Below, piece after piece: positions 1-8,538 of a stretch of 64,000 bases of DNA. The translations under genes were made by a program, and so were the position numbers. Numbering within the stretch: position 1 is the stretch's first letter; each line of letters opens with the position of its first letter. The notes under the pieces are model-generated. The model worked only from the letters and a program-made list of their open reading frames with translations, had not been told where the DNA came from and did not search any database. The stretch is from Moryella indoligenes (lineage in GTDB: Bacteria > Bacillota > Clostridia > Lachnospirales > Lachnospiraceae). The DNA is taken from positions 186,001-250,000 of the forward strand of contig NZ_JAUSTO010000002.1 in NCBI RefSeq assembly GCF_030812885.1, given 5' to 3'.

Positions 1-228
1 GGCGTACTGCCATTCCTCCGGCAGAATGGGTAAGCTGTCAAAACTCCATTTTTTATATTGCTCCCCGTAGGCGGCAGCTTCCGCAAGCTGTACCAAATGC
101 CCGACGCACCATGAAATGAGGTAGCCGCCGCCCTCGATATACCCGTCCTGTTTCCCCTTAATGCCAAGCGCGGCGGCGATAGTCTGCGCCATGCTCGGCT
201 TTTCTGCAATCACAAGTCTAAATGCCAT
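1..228 (-). CDS. topB: DNA topoisomerase III, N-terminal part (runs off window)
   Basis: Only the first 76 codons are in the window. They begin MAFRLVIAEKPS, the Toprim start of type IA topoisomerases (motif VIAEKPS at residues 6-12, with the catalytic Glu at 9), followed by a SWCVGHL motif. ICE B has a full homolog at 46311-48410. An AAGGAGG ribosome site precedes the ATG at 226-228. The enzyme relaxes or decatenates DNA by cutting one strand through a tyrosine that lies outside the window. In these ICEs it sits at the end of the transfer operon and probably helps DNA processing. Confidence 0.92.
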   Translation of the reverse strand, partial: MAFRLVIAEKPSMAQTIAAALGIKGKQDGYIEGGGYLISWCVGHLVQLAEAAAYGEQYKKWSFDSLPILPEEWQYA

Positions 229-243
229 GAAAAAATCCTCCTT

Positions 244-432
244 TCAGCGTTCCGGCGCGGTGTGCTTCTTCTCCTGTGCCTGTTTCAGACAATAGCCGAT
301 ACAGGGGGATTGCGCCTTATAAGGGCAACGCATACACGCCGGGGATTTTGGAACGGGCGGCGCACTGTCACGCCGCCCGGTGGGTCTTTGTACCATCATT
401 TTTTCTAAAGGGTTTTCGGTGAAAAGCGTCAT
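244..432 (-). CDS. Small Cys-rich ICE protein, 62 aa
   Basis: A short protein with cysteines at residues 33, 36, 44 and 48 (pattern CxxC-x7-CxxxC), probably a metal-binding knuckle. Its ATG overlaps the stop of the DUF4366 gene (ATGA), so it is translationally coupled, and topB follows 15 bases later. No function is recognised. ICE B has a different 65-residue Cys-rich protein at 50712-50909; the two might play the same role, but their sequences are not clearly related. Confidence 0.65.
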   Translation of the reverse strand: MTLFTENPLEKMMVQRPTGRRDSAPPVPKSPACMRCPYKAQSPCIGYCLKQAQEKKHTAPER

Positions 433-1130
433 GCTTCCTCGTCCTCCTGTTCTTCATCAGAAAGCCCGTCCCCCTCGTCCTCGTCGTAATCGTCAAAATC
501 GAAATCTTCAAGGTCGGTGTCGCCCTTGACGTTCTGCTTTGGCTTCATAAACTTAAAATAATAGAACGCGCCCCCGCCGCCAAGAAGTGCCACGACAAGG
601 AAAAGCACAAGCCCGCCTGTATTGCCTTTCTCTTTGGGCTGCTCTGTTGGTTTCTCGGTTTCCGGCTCCGCTTCCTTGCCGCTGCAAGCGGTCATGTTGT
701 CCTTGCAGACAGGGCAGCTCACATTTACCTTTCCGGCTTCGCATTTATCGGTGCAACTGCAAACGGCGGGCGGGGCTGCTTCGGTGCTTCCGTCCTCCAT
801 AAGTGCTAAGAGGTCGGCTTCGTCCACTTGATTAAGGAAATGTACGGTGTCCTCGCCCTCGTCGTCCCGGTCAATGAGGATATAAAAGTAATTGCCGTTT
901 TTGGTCGTTACGGTGATAAGCTGCTTGTTGCCGCCGAAATCGTCTACAAGGGTCGCGTTCCCGTCCGGGGTAAGGGGTTCTTCCTTTTGGGGTTCCTCGT
1001 AGACAACGCCGCTGTCGTTGGTGTCGTCCTCTCCCTCCGGGGTCTGTGCAAAAGCGGTGACGGAAAAGCCGCCCATAAGTACAAGGGCGGCGCAAAGTGC
1101 GGTCAAGGTTCTAAGGATTTTCTTATTCAT
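429..1130 (-). CDS. DUF4366 secreted, membrane-anchored ICE protein
   Basis: 233 residues. The start is set at ATG 1130 because it opens a typical signal peptide (MNKKILRT, then a hydrophobic stretch ending near TAFA); reading further upstream would overlap DUF4315 in a non-homologous frame. The middle holds a Cys cluster with CSCTDKCEAG and CPVC, then a Pro/Glu-rich linker, one membrane segment near the C terminus (GLVLFLVVALLGGGGAFYYF) and an acidic cytoplasmic tail. The ICE B homolog (44070-45143) is longer and adds an SH3-like domain. It probably belongs to the cell-surface part of the conjugation machine. The start overlaps the stop of DUF4315. Confidence 0.85.
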   Translation of the reverse strand: MNKKILRTLTALCAALVLMGGFSVTAFAQTPEGEDDTNDSGVVYEEPQKEEPLTPDGNATLVDDFGGNKQLITVTTKNGNYFYILIDRDDEGEDTVHFLNQVDEADLLALMEDGSTEAAPPAVCSCTDKCEAGKVNVSCPVCKDNMTACSGKEAEPETEKPTEQPKEKGNTGGLVLFLVVALLGGGGAFYYFKFMKPKQNVKGDTDLEDFDFDDYDEDEGDGLSDEEQEDEEA

Positions 1131-1401
1131 TCTCGGTGTCCTCCATTTCTTCGGTGTCATGGTCTGCGGGTTCTGCGGGGTAGCCCGGCGCGGCTTCCAT
1201 ACCCGGAATACCGCCCCCGGAAAGCATAGCGGAAAGCTCATGCGGGGAAAGGCGCATGGAGCGCACAAGCTGTACGATTTGCAGGTTTTCCGCTTCGGTT
1301 TTCTGCGCTTCAAGCCCCCTTAATCTGTTCTGGTACTCGGTGATTTTCTCGCGGGTCTTTGCAATCTCTTTGTCGATACGTTCAATTTTGTTCATAGCCA
1401 T
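1123..1401 (-). CDS. DUF4315 family coiled-coil protein
   Basis: About 92 residues. The first half (KIERIDKEIAKTREKI and on) is a coiled coil, followed by an RSMRLSPHELSAML segment and an acidic tail. The start at ATG 1401 lies about 10 bases after an AAGGAG; a TTG three bases upstream and an ATG at 1395 are alternatives. The protein matches the ICE B copy at 43808-44080. DUF4315 genes sit between the cell-wall hydrolase and DUF4366 in Tn1549-type elements. The role is unknown; it may be an accessory or chaperone of the transfer apparatus. Confidence 0.85.
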   Translation of the reverse strand: MAMNKIERIDKEIAKTREKITEYQNRLRGLEAQKTEAENLQIVQLVRSMRLSPHELSAMLSGGGIPGMEAAPGYPAEPADHDTEEMEDTENE

Positions 1402-1439
1402 CAATAAATTTCTCCTTTCAGATTTTCATTTTTTTGTTG

Positions 1440-3548
1440 TCAGTTCCAATTCATTAAGCCGTAGCCCTTGATACAGGAGTAATTGACGGGGTAGCTCTTT
1501 ATCTTGCAGGCGTCGCCGGAATTGCCCTCGACGGTATAGACGCGCTCCCCGTCCGTTCCGATAACAAGCCCCACATGGTCTGCGCTCCCGTCCCCGTCCC
1601 AGTCGAAAAAGATAGCGTCGCCGGGGGCGATATTCTCATAGCCCCTCGCGCCCCATTGCCCGCGTGACTGGAACCAGGGTACGCCCTGTGACTGGCACCC
1701 GGCAAAGCGCGGCTCGCTCTTTCCGGCTTGATTGTAGCACCATGAAACGAAACAGGCGCACCATTCCACGCGGCTGTTAAATCCGTACCAGCTCCAAAAG
1801 GGTCGCCCGCCCACGTTGCCGACTTGCCGCTTCGCAAGGTCTACAACGGCGGTGTTGCCGGGGCGTGTGCCGTTTACAAGCTGTACGCCGCTTAAATCCT
1901 CGGACGCGCCCATATCGGGGGAGCCGCCGCCGAAAATCAGCGGTTTGTTTCCGCTTGTTTCCAGATAGACGCGGTACATTTCAAGCTGCTGTGGCGTTAG
2001 AAGTTCCTCCGCAATCTCGGAAATGGGCTTGTTCGTCAGCTTCACGTTGAGGATATGGTACTCGTAGGGTACTTCCTCGGTGGTCGTTTCCCCTGTTTCC
2101 GGGTCTGTGCTTGTTTCTGTGCGGTAGCGGATTTCCGTTTCTTCTGTCAGCGTCAAAGTGTACTGCATGGCAAAGACGCGATTTAGCTCTGCCTGTGCGC
2201 TCTGCGGGGTGTAGGTCTGCAAAAGGGCGGTGAGGTAGGACGCTAACTCATGGGGGTTATGCCCGATACTGTCAAGGTCATAGCGGTATTCGTCATAGCC
2301 GGGGTGGGTGCTTTCGATATTGTCAATCTGCTGCTGAAGCTCGTTTTCCTTTGCGGCGTAATTGTTCTCCGTCGCCACAAGGTCGCTGTCCTCCGACGTG
2401 TAGGAAGTCCCAAGTATGCCGTTCATCAAGCCGGAGAACATGGAACCGCAAGAGGAAAGCCCCGCCGATACCATGATGAATAAGAGCAGCGCGGCAACGG
2501 CGATACATACGCCCGCCGGGTGCCGCCCTACAAAAGCGATTGCCTTTTTTGTTTCCTCGGCGGTCTTTTTTGCCGCCTTGCGGGTGTTCTCTGCGGCTTT
2601 CTGCGCCGTTTTTGCGCCGCCTTTCCTTGCCGACTTTGCATACTGCCGCTTGATTTGCTGCTTCTGCATGAAGCGGGAAAGGGGATTGCCCGCAATCTGC
2701 GGATTGTCATGCAGGGCTTTATGGTACTGGAAATCCACATTCGCCTTGAACGCCGCTTTCTCTGCCTTTGCCGCCGCCCGGTAGGGTTTGAGCTTGTGGC
2801 TGTGGTAGCCCTCCTTGACTTTCCGCGCCCCGTACTTTGCGCCGCGCTCTGCCAGTTCTTCGGATTTGTGCGCCCCCTCAACGCCGGAATTGTCCTTTTC
2901 AACGGAATGTATCTTGTTGTGGACGAAAATACCCGCTTCCTGTGCGGGGCGGGATAGCGGGTTATTGTGGGGCTTATTCTTTCCTATGGGCTTTTCCTGT
3001 TCCTCAAAATGTAGGCGGGTCTTGCCTTTCCCGGTGGCTTCATCAAAGGTGCGCTCCCGTACAAGTTTCTTTTCTTTGGGGATAGCCGCCTTTGCCGCGT
3101 CCAGACGGTCGGCTGCTTTGTCCGATTTTCGGATATACCTTTCAAGCTCCGGCGTTGCCCGTTCCTCGTCGGTAAACTGCAAGCGGGAAGATTTTTCTTT
3201 TGCTGTGGCTTCTGCCTGTGCTTTCCTCGCCGCCTTTTTGCTCGCCTTTCTGGTACGCGCCCCGTCGATACGTTCCAAGACGCGCTCGGCTGCTGCGGTG
3301 TCCTGTTCCCGTTCTGCCCCCGGCGCATGGGGAAGCGGCGGCGTGTCGGTTAAGGGCGGGGAAGTTGCGCCGCCCGGTAGGGGCTGCGCTGCCTGTTCCG
3401 GCTGCGGTGGGGCTTCGGTCTTTGCAAAGTCCGCGTCCCTTATCCGCTTGCTGATACGTTTCTTTTTCCCGGTAGCGGCGTTTACCTCGACAGCCCCCTC
3501 GCGGGTCATTTTCTGCGTGACTTTTTCACGCGCCTTATATTGTTTTAT
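1440..3548 (-). CDS. CD1108-type membrane protein with C-terminal CHAP hydrolase; start codon ATA
   Basis: About 702 residues. A long charged, Ala/Lys-rich N-terminal part is followed by one membrane segment (GVCIAVAALLLFIMVSAGL), an extracellular domain and a C-terminal CHAP amidase domain with the catalytic region WCACFVSW and the His of DHVGLV. It should open peptidoglycan for the conjugation channel (VirB1-like role). The frame is open to a TTG at 3587. The position matching the ICE B start (MRELKATDKI) is an ATA codon nine bases after GGAGG, overlapping the methylase stop. If this were ATG, the methylase stop would read TGA instead of TAA, so one G-to-A change could explain both. ICE B has an NlpC/P60 domain here instead of CHAP. 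Confidence 0.85.
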   Translation of the reverse strand: MKQYKAREKVTQKMTREGAVEVNAATGKKKRISKRIRDADFAKTEAPPQPEQAAQPLPGGATSPPLTDTPPLPHAPGAEREQDTAAAERVLERIDGARTRKASKKAARKAQAEATAKEKSSRLQFTDEERATPELERYIRKSDKAADRLDAAKAAIPKEKKLVRERTFDEATGKGKTRLHFEEQEKPIGKNKPHNNPLSRPAQEAGIFVHNKIHSVEKDNSGVEGAHKSEELAERGAKYGARKVKEGYHSHKLKPYRAAAKAEKAAFKANVDFQYHKALHDNPQIAGNPLSRFMQKQQIKRQYAKSARKGGAKTAQKAAENTRKAAKKTAEETKKAIAFVGRHPAGVCIAVAALLLFIMVSAGLSSCGSMFSGLMNGILGTSYTSEDSDLVATENNYAAKENELQQQIDNIESTHPGYDEYRYDLDSIGHNPHELASYLTALLQTYTPQSAQAELNRVFAMQYTLTLTEETEIRYRTETSTDPETGETTTEEVPYEYHILNVKLTNKPISEIAEELLTPQQLEMYRVYLETSGNKPLIFGGGSPDMGASEDLSGVQLVNGTRPGNTAVVDLAKRQVGNVGGRPFWSWYGFNSRVEWCACFVSWCYNQAGKSEPRFAGCQSQGVPWFQSRGQWGARGYENIAPGDAIFFDWDGDGSADHVGLVIGTDGERVYTVEGNSGDACKIKSYPVNYSCIKGYGLMNWN

Positions 3549-4504
3549 GTGTCTGTCCCTCCAATCCGCGCCCTTGCAAGGGCGCAATACTCGGCGTTTA
3601 TCTCAATGCCTATATAATGCCTGTCAAGCTGCTTTGCGGCTGCCCCCGTCGTGCCGCTGCCGAAAAAGGGGTCAAGCACAACGCCGCCTTTCGGACAGCC
3701 CGCCTTGATACAGGTTTCGGCAAGTTTTGGCGGGAACGCGGCGAAATGCCCGCCCTTGTAGGGAACGATATTGATAAGCCACACGTCCCGCCTGTTCCGC
3801 ATGGTCGGCATGAGGGCTTCGTCGTAGTAGCTGCCGCTTCGCGCCCGGTTAAGCCCCTGTACGTTCCCCTGTCCGGGTACTTCGTCCGCATATTTCTGTC
3901 CCGCGCTGCGCCCGGTGCGGTACCGCGCCGCCGTTGTGGGGGCTAACGGCTCGGCTATGGCGGCTGCGTCATAAAAATACTTCTTTGACTTCGTAAGCAG
4001 AAAGATATGTTCATAGCAGCGGGTAGGGCGGTCTTTCACGCTCTCCGGCATGGGGTTTTCTTTCTGCCAGATAATGTCGCTCCTTAAATACCACCCGTCA
4101 GCGCGTAGGGCAAAAGCTAAAAGCCAGGGAATACCGATTAAGTCCTTTTGTTTGCAGCCGGAAACGCGGTTGTTTCTTGCAATCTGCTGTCCGTTTCTCC
4201 CTTTCGGGTTCTTCGGGTCTGCATGGTAGCCTTTATTTCCTGTGCCGCAGTAGGTGTCCGCGATATTCAGCCAGAGCGTACCGTCAGAACGCAGTACCCG
4301 GCGCAGTTCGCGGAAAACCTCGGTCAGCCTGTCAATGTACTGCTCCGGCGTGTCCTCCCGCCCAATCTGCATATCAAGCCCGTAATCCCTAAGCGCATAG
4401 TAGGGCGGGCTTGTGACGCAACAGTGTACGCTTTCCTCTGGAAGCTCCCGCAAGGCATAGAGCGCGTCCCGGTTGATAATGGTGTCTGTCCTTAATTTTG
4501 TCAT
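3545..4504 (-). CDS. DNA N4-cytosine/N6-adenine methyltransferase
   Basis: 319 residues. Motif IV is TSPPY at residues 31-35 and the SAM-binding motif I is DPFFGSGTT at 278-286. This order (catalytic motif before SAM motif) is that of beta-class amino-methyltransferases. The gene lies between virB4 and the hydrolase with 4-base overlaps, so it is an integral part of the transfer operon. No restriction endonuclease is next to it. It likely marks ICE DNA so that the recipient's restriction systems spare it, or regulates it; the target site cannot be read from sequence. ICE B carries an unrelated C5-cytosine methylase at the same place. Confidence 0.93.
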   Translation of the reverse strand: MTKLRTDTIINRDALYALRELPEESVHCCVTSPPYYALRDYGLDMQIGREDTPEQYIDRLTEVFRELRRVLRSDGTLWLNIADTYCGTGNKGYHADPKNPKGRNGQQIARNNRVSGCKQKDLIGIPWLLAFALRADGWYLRSDIIWQKENPMPESVKDRPTRCYEHIFLLTKSKKYFYDAAAIAEPLAPTTAARYRTGRSAGQKYADEVPGQGNVQGLNRARSGSYYDEALMPTMRNRRDVWLINIVPYKGGHFAAFPPKLAETCIKAGCPKGGVVLDPFFGSGTTGAAAKQLDRHYIGIEINAEYCALARARIGGTDT

Positions 4505-6960
4505 GCTTCGCCCACTTCCTCCGGCTTCGTCGTCATTACCCGGTAAAGCTCGGTGTCTTTCGGGAAGCGGTCTACAAAGGGCAGCACCACGTTCCCGTAG
4601 AAGATAAGCCCCTCGCCCGCTTCGGTGTGGGTGACATACTTCATCTGCTGCGGGGAGATGTTGAGCTGCTTTGCAAGGATAGCCCGGTCGCCCGCCGCCT
4701 GATTGAGCATGAGGACAAAATCAGAGTTTTCAAAGATATTCTCCACTTCGCGGGAAGCAAGCAAATCCTTGACGTTCTGCGTAATGGCTGTGGGTATGCC
4801 GCCCCATTTTCTGAAACGCTTCCAGATTTCAACGGAATAGGCGGCGGTCTGTTCCTCTTTCAAGAGAAGATGAAATTCGTCCATAAAATACCGGGTGGAT
4901 TTCCTTTCTGCCCGGTTGACGGTGACGCGGTTCCATACCTGGTCCTGCACAATGAGCATACCTAACTTTTTGAGCTGCTTCCCAAGCTGCTTGATGTCAA
5001 AGCAGACAAGGCGGTTAGAAAGTTCCACGTTGGTACGGTGGTTAAAGACGTTCAAGCTGCCGGAAACGTAAAGCTCCAATGCCGCCGCGATACGCGCCGC
5101 TTCCGGCTCCGGCTGCTTCAAAAGCTCGTCGTAGAGGTCGCCCAAGATAGGCATTTTCTCCGGGTCGGGGTCTGCAAGGAAAGGGCGGTACACGTTCCTA
5201 ACGGCGCGGTCAATGACGGTCTTATCGACGGGCTGCAAGCCCTCCTTGCCGCCGATTACAAGCTCGCAGAGGGAGAGGATAAAGTCGGATTTCAGCGCAA
5301 GGGGGCTGTCGTCCTCGGAATAGTTGAGGTTAATATCCATAGGGTTCACATACTGGGGCTTCCCGTCAATGCCCTTGCCCGTAGGCGATAACCGTATCAC
5401 TTGCCCGTCAAGCCGCTGCACAAGGGAAAAATACTCTGCTTCCGGGTCGCAGATAATTATGTCGTCGTCGGTAATGAGGAAAGCGTTTGTCATTTCCCGT
5501 TTGGCGGCAAAGGATTTCCCGCTTCCCGGCGTACCCAAGATTAAGCCGTTGGGGTTCTTTAGCTGCTTGCGGTCGCAGAGTATCATGTTGTTAGACAGGG
5601 CGTTTAAGCCGTAGTACAAAGCCGCGCCCGTCTGGAAAAGCTCCTGTGTGATAAAGGGGATAAAGATAGCGGTGCTTGACGTGGTAAGCCCTCTTTGAAT
5701 GGGGATAAGGTTCTCCCCAAGCGGTACAGAGGACATAAGCCCCGCTTCCTGTTGGTAGTCAAGGCGGGTCAAGGCGCAGTTGTTCTTCTGTGCAATGCCC
5801 GCCGCCGCGAATACGTCATTTTCCAGTTTCCGCTTCGTGTCCGCCATGTTCACCACAAGGAACGTCAAGAGGAACATTCTTTCATTCCGGCTCTGCAAGT
5901 CCTGTAAGAGGTTCTTCGCTTCGCTGCCGAACGTGGCAAGGTCGGACGGGATTATATCCATGTCGTAGCCGCTGCGTACCGCTTTTTTCTGTTCCTCGAT
6001 TTTCATTTTGTCAAGGTCGGTGATTTTCCGCTTGATTGTCTTTATGGCTTCGGTCTGGTCGATACTGTGGATATGCAGATTGACGATAACGCCCGTTTCC
6101 AAGTCCAGAATATCCGATAAGATACGGTCGTTTAATTCCGGCGCAAGGATTTCAAGGAATGAAACCGCGCCGATTTTGCGCCCCATGCGGAAATAACGCC
6201 CCTCGCCAAAACGGAAAGAGGATGGGGCGATAAAGTCCTTTGTGGAAAGCCCGGACGGGGCAAGCCATGAAAAATCAAAGGCAAACTGCCCGCCCTCCGG
6301 GTGGAAAATGCCATGCAGCATTTTAAGGCGTTCATAGCCTGTCATGGGGCGGGCAGACACGCCCAAGAGCTTAAAGTTGTTGAGTACGTCCGTTTCGATA
6401 CGGGCAAGGCGGGATTTCGCCGCGCCCAGACTGTCGGCTTCAATGGCAAAGGTGATATATTTTGCTTTGACAAGCCCGTTGTTTCCCTTTGCAAGCTGGT
6501 TTTTCAGCATATTCCGGTATTCTGTGCGGATAGAGTTGAAAGCGTCCTCCTGTGCCGGGATATTGACCGCCTTTTCCGCTTCGCCCCGCTGCGTCCCCTG
6601 ATTGATGAAAGAGAGCTGCACCGAAACGGAAGCGTCAAAGTAGTTGAGGAAGTCGCACCAGTTCTCAAAAATGGCGGTCTTGTCGTCTGCCTGTGCAAGC
6701 TGATAGTTAATATCTTCAAAGGCGACGGTCTTTGAGTATTTCCGTCCCGTAACCTTGCAGATACCGTCCGGGTACATCTGGATATAGGGGATTGTCTGCT
6801 GTGCGGTGTGGGCTTTCCCGTCGCCCTTTGCCTGTCTGATGATTTCCGCAATCTGCTTTTTCTCGGCGCGGGTGAGCTTGCGGGGCGGGTTAGGCTTTGC
6901 GCTTCCCGCCGCGCTGTTTCTTCGTGTTTCCTTTTGCAATCGCTGATACCTCCTTTTCAA
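4501..6960 (-). CDS. virB4: VirB4/TraE-family conjugation ATPase
   Basis: 819 residues. The Walker A motif GTPGSGKSF is at 476-484 and the Walker B-like YFMDEFH at 691-697, in the C-terminal RecA-like half; the N-terminal half is the usual VirB4 CagE-like region. It powers the type IV secretion channel from the cytoplasmic face. The ATG lies inside the end of the prgI gene and the stop overlaps the methylase start. The ICE B copy (38195-40624) is collinear over its length but clearly diverged, so these are two different ICEs and not a recent duplication. Confidence 0.96.
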   Translation of the reverse strand: MKRRYQRLQKETRRNSAAGSAKPNPPRKLTRAEKKQIAEIIRQAKGDGKAHTAQQTIPYIQMYPDGICKVTGRKYSKTVAFEDINYQLAQADDKTAIFENWCDFLNYFDASVSVQLSFINQGTQRGEAEKAVNIPAQEDAFNSIRTEYRNMLKNQLAKGNNGLVKAKYITFAIEADSLGAAKSRLARIETDVLNNFKLLGVSARPMTGYERLKMLHGIFHPEGGQFAFDFSWLAPSGLSTKDFIAPSSFRFGEGRYFRMGRKIGAVSFLEILAPELNDRILSDILDLETGVIVNLHIHSIDQTEAIKTIKRKITDLDKMKIEEQKKAVRSGYDMDIIPSDLATFGSEAKNLLQDLQSRNERMFLLTFLVVNMADTKRKLENDVFAAAGIAQKNNCALTRLDYQQEAGLMSSVPLGENLIPIQRGLTTSSTAIFIPFITQELFQTGAALYYGLNALSNNMILCDRKQLKNPNGLILGTPGSGKSFAAKREMTNAFLITDDDIIICDPEAEYFSLVQRLDGQVIRLSPTGKGIDGKPQYVNPMDINLNYSEDDSPLALKSDFILSLCELVIGGKEGLQPVDKTVIDRAVRNVYRPFLADPDPEKMPILGDLYDELLKQPEPEAARIAAALELYVSGSLNVFNHRTNVELSNRLVCFDIKQLGKQLKKLGMLIVQDQVWNRVTVNRAERKSTRYFMDEFHLLLKEEQTAAYSVEIWKRFRKWGGIPTAITQNVKDLLASREVENIFENSDFVLMLNQAAGDRAILAKQLNISPQQMKYVTHTEAGEGLIFYGNVVLPFVDRFPKDTELYRVMTTKPEEVGEA

Positions 6961-7291
6961 GTTTTCTCTGCCGTTCTAAGACGGAATAAAAGTTGTCTGT
7001 CCTGTATGGTCGTTCTTTGGGGGCTATGAATTTCGTCCGTATGATGTTCTTCACCACCACTTCAAGGGGCTGTCCATGCTTTTCATACATGGCGAACAGG
7101 AAACAGGGCAGCATGACGGCAATCATAGCCATAGACGCAAGGCTTGTGCCTGTGCTGTCTTTGAGCAGAAAGAAAAGCGGAAGCCCTAACAGGAGAGCTA
7201 CCGCAAAACATACAATCTGCCGTTTGGTAAGGTTGAAAGCTACTTTTGTCTTGACTTTGGATAAGTCTTTGGGTACGGGTACATACGCCAA
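6890..7291 (-). CDS. prgI: PrgI-family membrane protein
   Basis: 133 residues beginning MAYVPVPKDLSKVKTKV. Two adjacent membrane segments (residues about 27-45 and 50-70, around LPLFFLLKD) are followed by a basic cytoplasmic part ending in a Lys/Arg-rich tail. PrgI proteins are VirB3-like inner-membrane parts of Gram-positive conjugation channels and are encoded just before VirB4. A GGAGGTTTCC sequence precedes the ATG. The 3' end overlaps virB4 by about 70 bases in another frame, as in ICE B. Confidence 0.92.
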   Translation of the reverse strand: MAYVPVPKDLSKVKTKVAFNLTKRQIVCFAVALLLGLPLFFLLKDSTGTSLASMAMIAVMLPCFLFAMYEKHGQPLEVVVKNIIRTKFIAPKERPYRTDNFYSVLERQRKLEKEVSAIAKGNTKKQRGGKRKA

Positions 7292-7468
7292 GTGGAAACC
7301 TCCTTTCTCTGGGTTTTTTGCTGCTGTAAGTTCCCATAGGGGTAATCAAGGCAAAGGTCAATTTCTGCCCTTTGCCCGTCCCTATTCTATGGGGTTTTCC
7401 CGCGTCAAGGTCGGGTAGTATTTTCGCCGCTTTGCTCTGAAAATCTCCACCCTACCCTTGACACGCCG

Positions 7469-8338
7469 CTAATGCGCGGAGAAAATCGACTTCGCCAGTG
7501 CGCCGGATTTGAACAGGGAGAAACAGAGGATAACGGTATAGGCTGCAAGGGAAAAAATCGCGCTGTGCAGGTTGTCCGCTATTATCATGTTGTTCACCAA
7601 AACCGCGTAAATGCCGACGCATATCATTATGAGGAAGCCTTGAAAGCCAAGCGCGAACAGGGATTTTAGGTAGTTGTTCCCTATCTGTCCCCATTCCCGA
7701 TTAGTCATTGTTGCGAACGGGATAGGCGATACCGAACAGTAAAGGTAAATTTCTATCATTCTGCCGTAGAGGATAACGGTTATCAGTACGGACATGATTT
7801 TCATGCACAAGCTCACAAGGCTTGTTTCCATGACAAGTAAGAGCAGTTCGGGGATTTCCATAGCGTCAAGCCCGCTTTGCATGGAAGCAAGGGCGGCGGC
7901 AACATCAATCTCTGTGCTGCCGCCGATTACCCCCGCCGCGCCGGAAACAACGTGCTGCGCCATATCGAACACCGCCATAGTGATGTCAAAGGTGTGCGTC
8001 ACAAGGTAGACTGCCACAAACGCCTTGAACACCCACTTGAAGAACATGGAAGTGTCAACGTCGTGCATATTGTTCTTTTCCGTTACCATGCTGATAAGCT
8101 CATAGCATAGGACGTAGGTAATGACAAGCCCCGCAATGGGTACGATTACATTCTCACTAAGCGTCTGTATCATGGAGAATATATTTGCGTTCCACCCTTG
8201 CGGGGTCTGCCCTACCTCTGCGGCGATAGTGCCGACTTTCTCGTTTACGTCCCCGAACATAGTTGACAGATTACCGTTTATGGCTCCTATGAGGATTTCC
8301 TTTATCCATTCGTTAATCGCGTCAAGTATGCTCTGCAT
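7469..8338 (-). CDS. VirB6/TrbL-like conjugation membrane protein
   Basis: 289 residues with about six hydrophobic segments spread over the chain, an N-terminal amphipathic part (LDAINEWIKEIL) and the conserved stretch SPIPFATMTNREW before the last segments. This is the polytopic channel protein found between Maff2 and PrgI in Tn1549-type elements. It is collinear with ICE B 36959-37828. It starts 20 bases after the Maff2 stop. Between its end and prgI lie about 180 bases without a convincing gene. Confidence 0.92.
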   Translation of the reverse strand: MQSILDAINEWIKEILIGAINGNLSTMFGDVNEKVGTIAAEVGQTPQGWNANIFSMIQTLSENVIVPIAGLVITYVLCYELISMVTEKNNMHDVDTSMFFKWVFKAFVAVYLVTHTFDITMAVFDMAQHVVSGAAGVIGGSTEIDVAAALASMQSGLDAMEIPELLLLVMETSLVSLCMKIMSVLITVILYGRMIEIYLYCSVSPIPFATMTNREWGQIGNNYLKSLFALGFQGFLIMICVGIYAVLVNNMIIADNLHSAIFSLAAYTVILCFSLFKSGALAKSIFSAH

Positions 8339-8357
8339 AAGCCTTTACCCGCGCTTC

Positions 8358-8438
8358 TTAACCGAACAAGCCGGAAAGCAGCGGTACAAGGGTCATGCCG
8401 ATAAGGGCAACGCCGCCGCCCGCCATAAGCTGCTTCAT
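8358..8438 (-). pseudogene. maff2: maff2 C-terminal fragment, right of the IME2 insertion
   Basis: The last 26 codons of Maff2 (MKQLMAGGGVALIGMTLVPL, then LSGLFG and stop). In the intact family the sequence reads GNDNPGA-KSQGMKQLM. Here the KSQG codons remain, but the reading frame is closed by TAA just upstream, in DNA contributed by IME2. The N-terminal half is at 16273-16413. Maff2 is a small membrane protein of unknown exact role encoded just before the TrbL-like gene. ICE B has an equivalent tail at 36858-36938, cut at the same codon. Confidence 0.9.
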
Positions 8439-8481
8439 GCCCTGGCTTTTTGCTTATGTGTGATAAAGAAGTAATAGAAGT

Positions 8482-8530
8482 GTAAAAAATTTTGCCGTTC
8501 CTATCCGGCACATGAGGTATGTCGGATAGG
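8482..8530 (-). terminator. Rho-independent terminator of the IME2 recombinase
   Basis: CCTATCCGGCA at 8500-8510 pairs with TGTCGGATAGG at 8520-8530 (one mismatch in 11). On the minus strand the hairpin is followed by a T-rich run (AAAATTTTTT). It lies nine bases past the recombinase stop. A near-identical hairpin with a perfect 11-bp stem follows the chimeric recombinase of ICE B (36764-36796). It might also help define the element end. Confidence 0.8.
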
Positions 8531-8538
8531 TCGGGCGG

